Origin: Leuconostoc mesenteroides subsp. mesenteroides ATCC 8293
Lineage (GTDB): Bacteria; Bacillota; Bacilli; Lactobacillales; Lactobacillaceae
Direction of reading: 5' to 3'
Assembly (NCBI RefSeq): GCF_000014445.1
Contig: NC_008531.1
Coordinates: forward strand, 589,001-653,000
Length of the DNA: 64,000 nucleotides
Notes under the pieces: model-generated
Told to the model about the DNA's origin: nothing
What the model saw: only the letters and a program-made list of their open reading frames with translations
Database searches by the model: none
Shown here: positions 37,478 to 46,799 of the stretch, piece after piece
How the letters are laid out: each line of letters opens with the position of its first letter
Numbering within the stretch: the first letter of the stretch is position 1
Program-made: the position numbers and the translations under genes

Positions 37478-37549
37478 GGCTCGTTGGTCAAGTGGCTAAG
37501 ACGCTGCCCTTTCACGGCGGAATCGAGAGTTCGATTCTCTCACGAGCTA
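37478..37549 (+). tRNA. tRNA-Glu (anticodon UUC)
   Basis: A 72-nt cloverleaf. The acceptor arms are GGCTCGT and ACGAGCT with a G-U closing pair, the anticodon stem is CTGCC/GGCGG, and the loop CTTTCAC gives anticodon TTC. The T arm is GAGAG-TTCGATT-CTCTC. The 3' CCA is not encoded. It has its own promoter and terminator. Confidence 0.95.
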
Positions 37550-37551
37550 CT

Positions 37552-37581
37552 AAAAAGCGCAACTCTGGTTGCGTTTTTTTG
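37552..37581 (+). terminator. Terminator of tRNA-Glu
   Basis: CGCAAC, loop TCTG, GTTGCG then T7, with A-rich upstream arm. Confidence 0.9.
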
Positions 37582-37704
37582 TGTTTAAAAATTAAATTTT
37601 TGAAATAGAGTTAAGCAAAGCTTAAGAATTTGATGTGAACATTTGTTCGAGTTTCAAAAATGATAAAATAAAGTGTTAGAATGAACTGACTAAGAGGTGG
37701 AACT

Positions 37705-40071
37705 TTGGCGACAAGAAAGACTACACAAAGACGGCGTACAACACGTGGTAAAAATAGTAAAAAAAAGAACCCTTTAGTTCAAAACCTATGCTTCTTGGGT
37801 GGTATTGTCTTAGGTATACTAGGTATATTTAAGCTTGGCATATTAGGGGTATTTATTGCTGACATTTTCCGTTTTTTCTTTGGAAACATGTATCTTGTGA
37901 TTTTAATACCTATGACATTATTTTTAGGGTACTATTTTATTACTCGAAAAACACCTAAAATAGCAACTCATTTTTGGGTTGGCGCTTTTATGATGTTCAT
38001 TGCTATTGAGACAATTTCATCATTGTTATTTTTTGAATACACACTAAAAAATGCAGATGGATATGTTGGCGAAGTGGTGCGGTTAATTGGTCAAGATTTT
38101 GTCAATCAATCAGCAAACACACCGGTTGGCGGTGGTATAATCGGCGCGGCATTATATCATCTACTGTTTATGTTAATGTCTAGCATTGGCACGTGGATTG
38201 TAACAATAATCTTATTATTCAGTGGTATTGCAATCTTTTTCCGTATTCCAGCTCGTGACATTGTTCAGCAAGGTGTTGAAAAAGCTCATGAAGGGGTTAC
38301 TCATATTCAGGAAAAACGAGCTAATGAAAAGCCAACCCGACAATCGCTTTTCAAACGTGATAGACACAAGAAAGATATTACTGATTATGGAGATGATCCA
38401 TTAGGTGTGAGCCGAGATGATAGTTTGTCAACCGATGTTCTCCCAAAAATAGAAAAAGACGTCAATCCACCTAGTGTTCATGAAAATTTCAATGAGCCTG
38501 AAATTAAATGGAATGGTCCTATAGCGCCTCAACCAACAAAAAAGTCTTCCAAAGATCAGGCCGAAAAGACTTCTGTTAGTGATAGCGAAGTTTCTACAGA
38601 TATGTTGGAAAAAGAAAATCCGGATTACCAGTTACCAACTGCTGACCTATTAACGCAATTAGCGCCTACAGACCAAACAAAAGAGTTTAAAGGTTTAACC
38701 GACAAATCGCGTCTTGTCCATGATACGCTGCAAAGCTTTGGTGTTGAGGCGGAAGTGACCAGTGTCTCATTAGGACCTACGGTAACTCAATATGAGTTGA
38801 AACCAGGGCAAGGCGTTAAAGTAAATCGAATTGCTAATCTATCGGATGATTTAGCATTGGCATTAGCTGCAAAATCAATACGAATTGAGGCGCCAATCCC
38901 CGGTAAACCCTATGTTGGTATAGAGGTTCCTAATGATACTCAGGCAACTGTTGGATTCCGAGACATGATTGAGAATGCGCCATTTGATGATAATCCACTC
39001 AATGTGCCACTTGGCCGAGATGTAACAGGAAATATTATCATGGCAGACTTATCGGCTATGCCTCATTTGCTTATTGCTGGATCTACTGGATCTGGAAAAT
39101 CAGTAGGGCTTAATGGTATTATTGTATCTATCCTTTTGCGTGCAAAACCTAATGAAGTTAAATTAATGATGGTTGATCCAAAAGTTGTTGAGTTATCTAT
39201 TTATAACGGGATACCACACTTGCTGACACCAGTTGTTTCGGAGCCCCGTAAAGCAGCGAAGTCTTTGCAAAAAGTTGTTGACGAGATGGAAAATCGTTAC
39301 AAGCTTTTAGCTCAATTTGGAAAACGTAATATTGGTGAATATAATGCGGCGGTTGAAAAGCAGAATGCTGAAGCTAAGGAAACAGATCAGCCAATTATGC
39401 AACCAATGCCATATATTGTTGCTATTGTAGATGAATTCGCTGACCTAATGAGTACGGTGGGTAATGAAATTGAAGTTTCTATCGCGCGCCTTGGTGCTAA
39501 AGCTCGTGCAGCCGGTATTCACATGATTTTGGCCACACAGCGACCTGACGTTAAAGTGATTAACGGTACTATAAAAAGTAATATTCCTGGTAGAATTGCT
39601 TTTAGAACAGCTTCTGGAATTGATTCACGCACTATTCTGGACAGTAATGGTGCTGAGAAGCTGCTCGGAAAAGGGGATATGATTTTTGCACCGCCCGGTA
39701 AGCCGACACAACGTGTTCAAGGTGCATTTATTAGTAACACTGATGTGACTAATATTGTTGAATTTGTTAAGTCACAACAAGAGGTTCAGTATTCCGATGC
39801 AATGACTGTTACAGATGAAGAGATTGCTCAAGATAATTCGGAAAATGCTGATGGAAATAGTGATGATGAGTTATTCCAAGAAGCTTTGCAATTTGTTATT
39901 GAACAACAAAAAGCCTCAACATCACTGTTACAACGTCGTTTCAGGATTGGTTATAATCGAGCCGCTCGATTAATTGATGATTTGGAAGCAGGCGGTTACA
40001 TTGGACCAGCAGACGGATCACGGCCAAGACACGTCAATATTTCAGATGGTAGCTCTGGGATAGAAAGTTAG
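37705..40071 (+). CDS. ftsK: DNA translocase FtsK/SpoIIIE
   Basis: A 788-residue chromosome-segregation motor. It has an N-terminal basic tail and four membrane helices (about 25-185), a charged linker (about 190-320), then the motor. Walker A is IAGSTGSGKSVGLNG, Walker B is YIVAIVDEFADLM, and ATQRPDVKVINGTIKSNIPGRIAF is diagnostic. The C-terminal gamma winged helix (STSLLQRRFRIGYNRAARLIDDLEAGGYIGP) reads KOPS-like DNA signals. The start is a TTG at 37705 after AAGAGGTGG. Confidence 0.97.
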   Translation: MATRKTTQRRRTTRGKNSKKKNPLVQNLCFLGGIVLGILGIFKLGILGVFIADIFRFFFGNMYLVILIPMTLFLGYYFITRKTPKIATHFWVGAFMMFIAIETISSLLFFEYTLKNADGYVGEVVRLIGQDFVNQSANTPVGGGIIGAALYHLLFMLMSSIGTWIVTIILLFSGIAIFFRIPARDIVQQGVEKAHEGVTHIQEKRANEKPTRQSLFKRDRHKKDITDYGDDPLGVSRDDSLSTDVLPKIEKDVNPPSVHENFNEPEIKWNGPIAPQPTKKSSKDQAEKTSVSDSEVSTDMLEKENPDYQLPTADLLTQLAPTDQTKEFKGLTDKSRLVHDTLQSFGVEAEVTSVSLGPTVTQYELKPGQGVKVNRIANLSDDLALALAAKSIRIEAPIPGKPYVGIEVPNDTQATVGFRDMIENAPFDDNPLNVPLGRDVTGNIIMADLSAMPHLLIAGSTGSGKSVGLNGIIVSILLRAKPNEVKLMMVDPKVVELSIYNGIPHLLTPVVSEPRKAAKSLQKVVDEMENRYKLLAQFGKRNIGEYNAAVEKQNAEAKETDQPIMQPMPYIVAIVDEFADLMSTVGNEIEVSIARLGAKARAAGIHMILATQRPDVKVINGTIKSNIPGRIAFRTASGIDSRTILDSNGAEKLLGKGDMIFAPPGKPTQRVQGAFISNTDVTNIVEFVKSQQEVQYSDAMTVTDEEIAQDNSENADGNSDDELFQEALQFVIEQQKASTSLLQRRFRIGYNRAARLIDDLEAGGYIGPADGSRPRHVNISDGSSGIES

Positions 40072-40149
40072 CATTAGTTTCAAACTAAGTAGTATGATTA
40101 TATTTTTTGAGTAGAATTAAATGATTAAGCAAACAGGAGAATAATAAAA

Positions 40150-40269
40150 ATGGCACTTACAAAAAATCAAATTGCTGCACTACAAAATGTTTTTGATAAT
40201 GGTATTTTAGATCATGATGTCGAGGCATTAGAAGCGCTAAAGATTGTATTAGCAGATTTAAAAAAATAA
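40150..40269 (+). CDS. Small protein (39 aa), unknown
   Basis: Found by reading the gap between ftsK and the thrS leader. A 39-residue acidic helical protein begins MALTKNQIAALQNVFDNG, passes through ILDHDVEALEAL and ends KIVLADLKK. AGGAG lies 10 nt before the ATG. It ends at the exact base before the thrS promoter. No known family is recognised, and the function is unknown. Confidence 0.65.
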   Translation: MALTKNQIAALQNVFDNGILDHDVEALEALKIVLADLKK

Positions 40270-40556
40270 TTGCAACACAGCAAAAAAAATGTTATGATGT
40301 TTCTCAGAAACATTGATAAGGACAACTCGATTGTCATGCACTTAAAGAGAGTTCATGTTTGGTGAAAATGAGCAGTGCATACATAAGAGACTACCTTTGA
40401 GTGGTGATTTAGTAGTTTTAAATGAAAAGTTGCCCGGGTGATACCGTTATATATCATTTGAGAGAAATAGGAATTTTTCCTGTTTTAAACTTGGGTGGTA
40501 CCGCGGTAAAACGTCCCTTTAGATCTAATAAGGATCTGAAGGGACGTTTTTGTTTT
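40270..40556 (+). promoter_or_regulatory. Promoter and T-box leader (Thr) with terminator
   Basis: The promoter is TTGCAA, 17-nt spacer, TATGAT (40270-40298). The leader has the T-box core GGGTGGTACCGCGG at 40493-40506. The specifier region reads ACT-ACC (40390-40395); both are threonine codons, and ACT followed by A fits the usual purine rule. The terminator is ACGTCCCTTTAGATC / GATCTGAAGGGACGTTTTT (to 40555). Uncharged tRNA-Thr should turn on thrS. Confidence 0.93.
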
Positions 40557-40598
40557 ATTAATGTAAAATACTAGAATGGAATTTGAAAGGAAAATAGC

Positions 40599-42557
40599 AT
40601 GGCAGAAATCAGTCTTACATTCCCAGATGGCGCTATTAAAAAGTTTGATGAAGGGATTAAGCCAATTGGGGTTGCCGAAAGTATTTCAAAGTCATTGGCA
40701 AAGAAGTCAGTGTCAGGAAAAATAAATGGTTCATACATTGGCATGAACGATGTTATTACTGAAAGTGGCGATTTTCAACTAATCACTACATCAGATAGCG
40801 AAGCATTAGATCTACTTCGTCACTCAGCATCTCATTTATTAGCACAAGCATTAAAGCGAATTCCAAAATTTGCTAACATTCATTTTGGAGTTGGTCCTTT
40901 TATTGAAAATGGCTTCTATTACGACACAGATAATGGGGCTGGCAATCAAGTGTCAATCGAAGATTTCCCTGAAATCGAGGCGATTATGCACAAAATTGTG
41001 AAAGAGGATCTACCAATTCTTTCTCGCGAAATCACACGTGATGAAGCATTAGAAATATTTGCTGATGATCCATATAAAGTTGAGTTAGTAAATGATCTAC
41101 CAGTCGATGAAAAGATCACAATTGCTGTTCAAGGAGATCATATTGAGCTTGATAAGGGTGGTCTGGTACCATCAACGGGTTGGATTAAGCATTTTAAGCT
41201 TACTTCAGTGGCTGGCGCTTACTGGCGTGGAGATTCAAGCAACCCAATGATGCAACGAGTATATGGAACGGCCTTTTGGAAAGCAGCTGACGTTGAAGCA
41301 GAAATTGCTCGTCGTGAAGAAGCTAAGGAACGTGATCATCGTGTCATTGGACGTGATCTTGATCTATTCTTTACTAGCCAGGAGGTTGGTTCAGGATTAC
41401 CAGTTTGGCTGCCAAATGGTGCAACAATTCGTCGCCAAGTTGAAAGATATATTACAGATAAAGAGCTGTCAAATGGCTACCAGCACGTTTACACACCAGT
41501 ATTGTCTAATTTGAACTTATATAAGACATCTGGTCACTGGGACCATTATCGTGAAGATATGTTCCCACCAATGGATATGGGGGATGGCGAATTTTTGGAA
41601 TTACGTCCAATGAATTGTCCATCACATATCATGGTATTTAATCATAAGCCACGTTCATACCGTGAATTACCAATGCGTATTGCTGAATTAGGAATGATGC
41701 ATCGTTATGAAAAATCTGGTGCTTTGACAGGGTTATCTCGTGTTCGTGAGATGACATTGAACGATGGTCATACATTCGTTGAACCAGAAAAGTTAGAAGA
41801 AGAGTTTAAGTCTATTCTAACAATGATGATGGGTGTCTATCGTGACTTCAACATTAAAGATTATCGTTTCCGTTTGTCTTATCGTGATCCCAAAAATACA
41901 GAAAAGTATTTTGATGATGATGAAATGTGGGAAAAGTCACAAAAGCAATTGAAAACAGCAATGGATGATCTCGGTCTTGATTATTTCGAGGCTGAAGGTG
42001 AAGCTGCTTTCTATGGTCCAAAGTTAGACGTTCAAACAAAGACTGCCTTAGGTAATGAAGAAACATTGTCAACTATCCAATTAGACTTCTTGTTGCCAGA
42101 ACGATTTGACTTGAAATATATTGGTCGTGATGGTCTGGATAATCATCGTCCAGTGATGTTACATCGTGGTATTGTTGGTACGATGGAACGTTTCACAGCC
42201 TACTTGATTGAAATGTACAAGGGTGCTTTCCCAACATGGTTGTCACCTTTACAAGTACAAATCATCCCTGTTAATTTAGGTGCTCATGGTAATTATGCGA
42301 ACGCTGTACAGCAGAAGTTACAGGATGCTGGATTGCGCGCTAATGTTGAAACAAAAGACGCTAAGATGGGCTACCTCATTCGTGAAGCGCAAACGAACAA
42401 AATTCCATATACTTTGGTACTAGGCGATTCAGAGGTAAATAGTAACACGGTTACTGTTCGTAAGTATGGTGATACAAAAACAGTTACAATGTCATACGAT
42501 GAATTCCAATATTTGATTTTGTCTGATGTTTCTAATTACTCACGTGAAACCGAATGA
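40599..42557 (+). CDS. thrS: Threonyl-tRNA synthetase
   Basis: A 652-residue class II synthetase with all domains: N-terminal TGS (about 1-62), editing domain ([13 protein letters not shown] with the zinc-type His pair, about 65-240), and a catalytic core with motif 2 [25 protein letters not shown]. Zinc-binding is in MNCPSHI and motif 3 in [13 protein letters not shown]. The anticodon-binding domain ([20 protein letters not shown]) follows. AAAGGA precedes the ATG. Confidence 0.98.
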   Translation: MAEISLTFPDGAIKKFDEGIKPIGVAESISKSLAKKSVSGKINGSYIGMNDVITESGDFQLITTSDSEALDLLRHSASHLLAQALKRIPKFANIHFGVGPFIENGFYYDTDNGAGNQVSIEDFPEIEAIMHKIVKEDLPILSREITRDEALEIFADDPYKVELVNDLPVDEKITIAVQGDHIELDKGGLVPSTGWIKHFKLTSVAGAYWRGDSSNPMMQRVYGTAFWKAADVEAEIARREEAKERDHRVIGRDLDLFFTSQEVGSGLPVWLPNGATIRRQVERYITDKELSNGYQHVYTPVLSNLNLYKTSGHWDHYREDMFPPMDMGDGEFLELRPMNCPSHIMVFNHKPRSYRELPMRIAELGMMHRYEKSGALTGLSRVREMTLNDGHTFVEPEKLEEEFKSILTMMMGVYRDFNIKDYRFRLSYRDPKNTEKYFDDDEMWEKSQKQLKTAMDDLGLDYFEAEGEAAFYGPKLDVQTKTALGNEETLSTIQLDFLLPERFDLKYIGRDGLDNHRPVMLHRGIVGTMERFTAYLIEMYKGAFPTWLSPLQVQIIPVNLGAHGNYANAVQQKLQDAGLRANVETKDAKMGYLIREAQTNKIPYTLVLGDSEVNSNTVTVRKYGDTKTVTMSYDEFQYLILSDVSNYSRETE

Positions 42558-42619
42558 ACAAAATAGCGTTGTTTATTTTTAGAAAAAAATCAGCATACTA
42601 GATCATGTATGTATGAAAA

Positions 42620-42655
42620 GTCAAAGCACCCTGAGATGATCGAGGGGTGCTTTGC
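42620..42655 (+). terminator. Hairpin, probable terminator
   Basis: CAAAGCACCC / GGGGTGCTTTG with a long loop but only a short T-run. It could terminate thrS or attenuate the next gene. Confidence 0.55.
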
Positions 42656-42681
42656 AATAGGAAAGGGAAATTTATATTATT

Positions 42682-44055
42682 ATGTCCGATTCAAAAGGCG
42701 ACAGTAATCTTCCGAAACGAGGTTTACAAAACCGACACGTTCAGTTAATAGCTATTGGTGGAACAATTGGTACTGGTCTATTCATGGGGGCAGGAAATTC
42801 AATCCATTTTGCTGGACCGTCCATTTTATTGGTTTACTTAGTTATTGGAATGTTTATGTTTGTTGTAATGCGTGCCATTGGTGAACTGCTGTATGCTGAT
42901 CCCAGTCAACATACCTTTATTTCTTTCATCACTAAATTTTTAGGTAACCGTGCCGGATTCTTTGCACGTTGGTCATATTGGTTAACTGTTGTATTTATGG
43001 GGATGGCAGAGCTGACTGCAGTGGCAAAATATATTCAGTTTTGGCTGCCGGATTTACCAAGTTGGTTGATTCAAATCGTCATGCTTATTTTGCTAACGTC
43101 GATCAACTTAATTGCCGTAGCACTTTATGGTGAAACTGAATTCTGGTTTGCCATGATAAAGATTGTAGCCATCCTATCATTGATTGTGACAGGTATTATC
43201 ATGGCTTTGACAGGATTTGAAACACCAGTTGGAAAAGTTGCTTTTAGTAATGTTTGGCATCACTTTGAGTTATTTCCTAACGGGGTTGGTAATTTTATTA
43301 ATGCCTTTCAAATGGTCATGTTTGCATTTGTCGGCATGGAATTTATTGGCATGACAACGGCTGAAACGGAAAATCCCCGTTCGGTTTTGCCCAAAGCGAT
43401 TAACCAAATTCCTTGGCGCATATTGTTTTTCTATCTGGGTGCATTGTTCATTATTATGACGATTTATCCATGGCAGAAAATTCCAGAGGATCAAAGTCCT
43501 TTCGTGATGGTTTTCCAGTTGGCAGGTGTGAAATGGGCTGCCGCTTTAATTAATTTCGTAGTATTAACGAGTGCTGCTTCAGCATTAAATTCAGTTTTGT
43601 TTAGTGCTAGCCGTAATTTCTTTGCTTTATCATTCCAATCTAAGGCCAAGTTTTTACAACCATTTAGAAAAACATCAAAAACACAATTACCAGTGAATGC
43701 TGTACTGGTTACATCATTAATGGTTGCTTTTTCGGCCTTAATCTCGGTTATTCCATCAATCACAAATGCGTTTAGTTTTGTGACAAGCGCATCGACGGAC
43801 TTGTTTTTGATGATTTATGTACTCATATTATTCGCTTACATGAAGTATCGCAAGTCAGATAGTTACATGCCTGATGGCTTTCTTGTCATAGCACCTAAGA
43901 CGTTAGTGCCATTGGCAATTCTGTTTTTCAGTTTTGTATTTATTACGCTTTTCTTTAATCCAGAATCTCGTCTACCAGCAATTGGTGCTACCATTTGGAT
44001 GGTCGTGTTTGGCTGTATTTCAATGAAACAACCAAAACAGGCATTAAATAAGTAA
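42682..44055 (+). CDS. Amino acid permease (APC superfamily, AAT family)
   Basis: A 457-residue transporter with twelve predicted helices. The N-terminus LPKRGLQNRHVQLIAIGGTIGTGLFMGAGNSIHFAGPSI is the signature of the AAT group (AroP, CycA, AnsP and relatives), and FVGMEFIGMTTAETENPRSVLPKAINQIPWRI is the conserved loop after helix 6. The substrate cannot be decided. AAAGGG lies 15-20 bases before the ATG, an unusually long distance. Confidence 0.9.
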   Translation: MSDSKGDSNLPKRGLQNRHVQLIAIGGTIGTGLFMGAGNSIHFAGPSILLVYLVIGMFMFVVMRAIGELLYADPSQHTFISFITKFLGNRAGFFARWSYWLTVVFMGMAELTAVAKYIQFWLPDLPSWLIQIVMLILLTSINLIAVALYGETEFWFAMIKIVAILSLIVTGIIMALTGFETPVGKVAFSNVWHHFELFPNGVGNFINAFQMVMFAFVGMEFIGMTTAETENPRSVLPKAINQIPWRILFFYLGALFIIMTIYPWQKIPEDQSPFVMVFQLAGVKWAAALINFVVLTSAASALNSVLFSASRNFFALSFQSKAKFLQPFRKTSKTQLPVNAVLVTSLMVAFSALISVIPSITNAFSFVTSASTDLFLMIYVLILFAYMKYRKSDSYMPDGFLVIAPKTLVPLAILFFSFVFITLFFNPESRLPAIGATIWMVVFGCISMKQPKQALNK

Positions 44056-44177
44056 GTTACCGTAATTTTTCTGGTTAGAAGGCAATTAAAATCGCAATAG
44101 GGATGAAAAGGTATATTTTAATATGACATGCTCACATGTGTGGTAAAATATTACTATTCGTACTTTAGGGGAACTTT

Positions 44178-44852
44178 ATGTCATTTCTAATTGATTTTAT
44201 TTTGCACATTGATGTCCATATTGGTAATCTTGTGCAAGCGTTCGGTTTATGGACGTATTTGATTTTATTTGTGGTAATTTTCATTGAAACTGGCAGTGTG
44301 ATTATGCCGTTTCTACCTGGAGATTCACTGTTGTTTGCTGCAGGAGCTATTGCTGCTACGCCTGCTGGGCTAAATGCCGGACTTAATCATTGGGTATTTA
44401 TGATTGTATTCTTCTTAGCAGCTGTTATTGGTGACTCAGTCAATTTTTGGATTGGTCGTACAGGTGGTTATAAAATTTTACATCATCGTTTCTTTGGTCG
44501 TTTCATTAAAGAACAACATATCAAAGAAGCTGAAGCTTTCTTTGAAAAGCGTGGTGCTGCGGCAATAATCATTGGGCGATACATGCCGATTGTCCGCACA
44601 TTTGTACCGTTTGTGGCTGGTATCAGCCAATTTTCATACAAACATTTCCTACGCAATAGTTTGATTGCTGCGTTCTCTTGGAGTTTAATTGCAACCGGTG
44701 CTGGTTATATGTTCGGAAATATTCCATTTGTTAAAGCACACTTTTCTGTAATTATTTTAGGTATTGCGTTGGTCACATTAATGCCAACAATCATTGGTGT
44801 CGTTCGTTCAGCAATGGTTGCAAAGAAACAGAAAAAAATAATGTCGAAATAA
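44178..44852 (+). CDS. DedA family membrane protein
   Basis: A 224-residue polytopic protein of the SNARE-associated/DedA family. Key motifs are FIETGSVIMPFLPGDSLLFAAGAIA, GDSVNFWIGRTGG, and FEKRGAAAIIIGRYMPIVRTFVPFVAGISQFSYKHFL with the conserved Arg residues. Members scramble or flip phospholipid or undecaprenyl phosphate; the exact role here is inferred. GGGGAA precedes the ATG. Confidence 0.93.
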   Translation: MSFLIDFILHIDVHIGNLVQAFGLWTYLILFVVIFIETGSVIMPFLPGDSLLFAAGAIAATPAGLNAGLNHWVFMIVFFLAAVIGDSVNFWIGRTGGYKILHHRFFGRFIKEQHIKEAEAFFEKRGAAAIIIGRYMPIVRTFVPFVAGISQFSYKHFLRNSLIAAFSWSLIATGAGYMFGNIPFVKAHFSVIILGIALVTLMPTIIGVVRSAMVAKKQKKIMSK

Positions 44853-44874
44853 CCGCCATTCATGGCGGTTTTTC
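44851..44874 (+). terminator. Rho-independent terminator
   Basis: AACCGCCA, TTCA loop, TGGCGGTT then TTT. It is immediately followed by a TATAAT box for the next gene. Confidence 0.85.
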
Positions 44875-44876
44875 TG

Positions 44877-44882
44877 TATAAT
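44877..44882 (+). promoter_or_regulatory. -10 element giving a near-leaderless mRNA
   Basis: TATAAT ends 7 nt before the ATG at 44890, so transcription should begin at or next to the start codon. No good -35 is seen because the preceding terminator occupies that position. Confidence 0.5.
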
Positions 44883-44889
44883 TATAACT

Positions 44890-45435
44890 ATGAATAACTT
44901 AAAAAAACTACAAGAATTAACTAAAATTTCAACAATAGAGATTGCTGATGCACTAGATGTTGAAGTTGAAACTGTTGAAGCATGGCAAAATGAAGAAAAA
45001 GTACCCAGTGTGAGTGATTTTGAGGCATTAAGTGGCATCTTCTCTTCTCAATTGGATGCTCAAGGAATCGACTCTCAATCCAGCAAGCATCCAATCCACA
45101 TTCGTTTATCTGTGGATTATCTATTGAACCTAGGAATAACACTTTCAGATTGGATTACTTTAAAGTGGGCCTTTGAAGGGCAGTGGAATAATGATCAGTT
45201 AGCCATCGGATTTTTTTCTAATAATCAATTAGTACGTGTTATTAGCACTGAAAGTGAATTTTCGGATGCTTTTGCAGGCTATCTGATTTTACAAACTGAA
45301 GGTGAGTTTGAACCATATATTGATGAATTTGATAATGATAGGGAATACGATTGGCGTTTGTTGCGTTTGAACGATGAAAAATTTGTGGATGTAACTAACG
45401 ATTTAATTGCAGCCAATTTACCAGTCATCAGCTAA
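44890..45435 (+). CDS. Protein with Xre-like N-terminal helix-turn-helix, unknown
   Basis: A 181-residue acidic cytoplasmic protein. Residues 1-50 (LTKISTIEIADALDVEVETVEAWQNEEKVPSVSDFEALSGIF) have the spacing of an Xre/Cro helix-turn-helix. The rest (from HIRLSVDYLLNLGITLSDWITLKWAFEG) is unrecognised. No ribosome site precedes the ATG; the promoter -10 lies 7 nt upstream. A DNA-binding role is likely but not proven. Confidence 0.78.
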   Translation: MNNLKKLQELTKISTIEIADALDVEVETVEAWQNEEKVPSVSDFEALSGIFSSQLDAQGIDSQSSKHPIHIRLSVDYLLNLGITLSDWITLKWAFEGQWNNDQLAIGFFSNNQLVRVISTESEFSDAFAGYLILQTEGEFEPYIDEFDNDREYDWRLLRLNDEKFVDVTNDLIAANLPVIS

Positions 45436-45483
45436 CAATAGAGAAGTACACAAAGTAGTGACGTCTGTATAATATTATGATAC

Positions 45484-45592
45484 ACTACAATCAGATGATA
45501 ATACCTGTGAGACAATTGAATAAATTTGTCGATAATAAGGGTATTATTTTGCCAAAAACACAGTTTTCATAATGGAAATTGTGTTTTTTTGT
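45484..45592 (+). promoter_or_regulatory. Structured leader with terminator
   Basis: A first stem pairs AATACC (about 45501) with GGGTATT (about 45539) enclosing ACAA-type arms. A second is a clear terminator, AAAAACACAGTTTTC / GGAAATTGTGTTTTTTT (45554-45591). The order suggests an attenuator controlling the kinase-like gene, but the first terminator-like stem has only weak T content and no known riboswitch core is seen. Confidence 0.45.
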
Positions 45593-45618
45593 TCCGATAA
45601 TAAATTTTGGAGGATAAT

Positions 45619-46461
45619 ATGGACTTAGGCAACGATTTTGTTACTCGTTTGGGACTTGAAAAACCACACGACTTAGAAAAGGTACGTGGTGGCGACATTA
45701 ACGAGGCGTTTTCAATCTATTCGAATAACCAGCGCTATTTTTTAAAGATTCAACAAAATGCTCAAGCAAGTTTTTTTGATCATGAAGTTGCTGGCTTGAA
45801 GGCTTTGGGGGAAGAGGTGACTGTGCCAGCCGTTTTAGCACAGGGACAGTTACAAGGGCACGCCTATTTAGTCTTGACGTGGATTAATCAAGGAAATGGG
45901 TCACAACAAGAATTAGCAAAGTCGCTGGTTAAAATGCACCAAGCTACAGCGCCAAAGTTTGGATTTGATAGTGATAACTTAGTAGATTTTGTGCCTAAAA
46001 ATAATACTTGGCAATCTTCTTGGGCTGAATTCTTTGTGAAACAACGCTTGGATCCGCTAATGGCACAAGCGCAAAAAAATAATTTTTGGCTGACCCAACG
46101 TGGTGATCACTATAGTAATTTACGTGAAACAATATTAAATGATAATCACGCGCAAACAGTTCAACCATCACTACTGCATGGTGATTTCTGGGCAGGAAAC
46201 TTTATGTTTAACGATCAAGGTAAACCTGTATTTATTGATCCTAACGTGTTCTACGGTGATCGGGAATATGATTTGGCGATTTCAAGAGTGTTTGCCGGCT
46301 TTAGTCCGTCATTTTATAATCAATATATGCAAGAATGGCCATTGGATGATGGCTGGCAAAAACGTGAAAAATGGTATGAGTTTTATTATATACTAATGCA
46401 CTTTACACGCTTTGGTGATATTTATGCACCGCGGATGAACAAATTATTAACGTCTTTTTAA
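45619..46461 (+). CDS. Fructosamine kinase family protein
   Basis: A 280-residue kinase-fold protein. The N-terminal GGDINEAF and RYFLKIQ with the ATP-binding Lys, and the catalytic LLHGDFWAGNFMF (HGD-x4-N) and FIDPNVFYGDREYDLA match the fructosamine/ketosamine-3-kinase family. Members repair glycated proteins or phosphorylate free ketosamines. The start at 45619 follows GGAGG. Confidence 0.88.
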   Translation: MDLGNDFVTRLGLEKPHDLEKVRGGDINEAFSIYSNNQRYFLKIQQNAQASFFDHEVAGLKALGEEVTVPAVLAQGQLQGHAYLVLTWINQGNGSQQELAKSLVKMHQATAPKFGFDSDNLVDFVPKNNTWQSSWAEFFVKQRLDPLMAQAQKNNFWLTQRGDHYSNLRETILNDNHAQTVQPSLLHGDFWAGNFMFNDQGKPVFIDPNVFYGDREYDLAISRVFAGFSPSFYNQYMQEWPLDDGWQKREKWYEFYYILMHFTRFGDIYAPRMNKLLTSF

Positions 46462-46500
46462 AATCACATGATTGCTAGCAAAGAATTAGACGAAAAAACC

Positions 46501-46529
46501 TTGACATTCAATAATGATTCAGTCATAAT
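46501..46529 (+). promoter_or_regulatory. Promoter of the lysine operon
   Basis: TTGACA, 17-nt spacer, CATAAT, about 20 bases before the aptamer. Confidence 0.8.
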
Positions 46530-46549
46530 AATGACAGAATAAAAATTAT

Positions 46550-46778
46550 TTCACATAGAGGTCGCGATTGACAATACACTTACCGGAGTTGCTGTAGCAA
46601 TTGATAGTAAGCTTAGGGGATATCGCCGAAATCAAGGGTGTCTACAAATGACCTTGATTGGGCTAATAGTTAAGAGCTATTAGACTGTCGCAGAGATGCG
46701 GTGAGCTATGGAAACTGTCAAAAATGCTAACAATGCCCTTTGATAAGTCCGTTTTGCGAACCTATCAAAGGGTTTTTT
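46550..46778 (+). promoter_or_regulatory. Lysine riboswitch (L-box) with terminator
   Basis: The aptamer has the L-box landmarks AGAGGTCGCG near its 5' end, AGGGGATATCGCCGAAAT in the middle and GACTGTCGCAGAGATG near its 3' side, with long paired helices (CAAGGGTGTC/GACCTTG type) between them. The terminator CCCTTTGATA / TATCAAAGGG then T7 (46736-46778) lies just before lysA. Lysine binding should stop transcription. Confidence 0.94.
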
Positions 46779-46799
46779 TGTGTAATTCAAGGGGAAATG

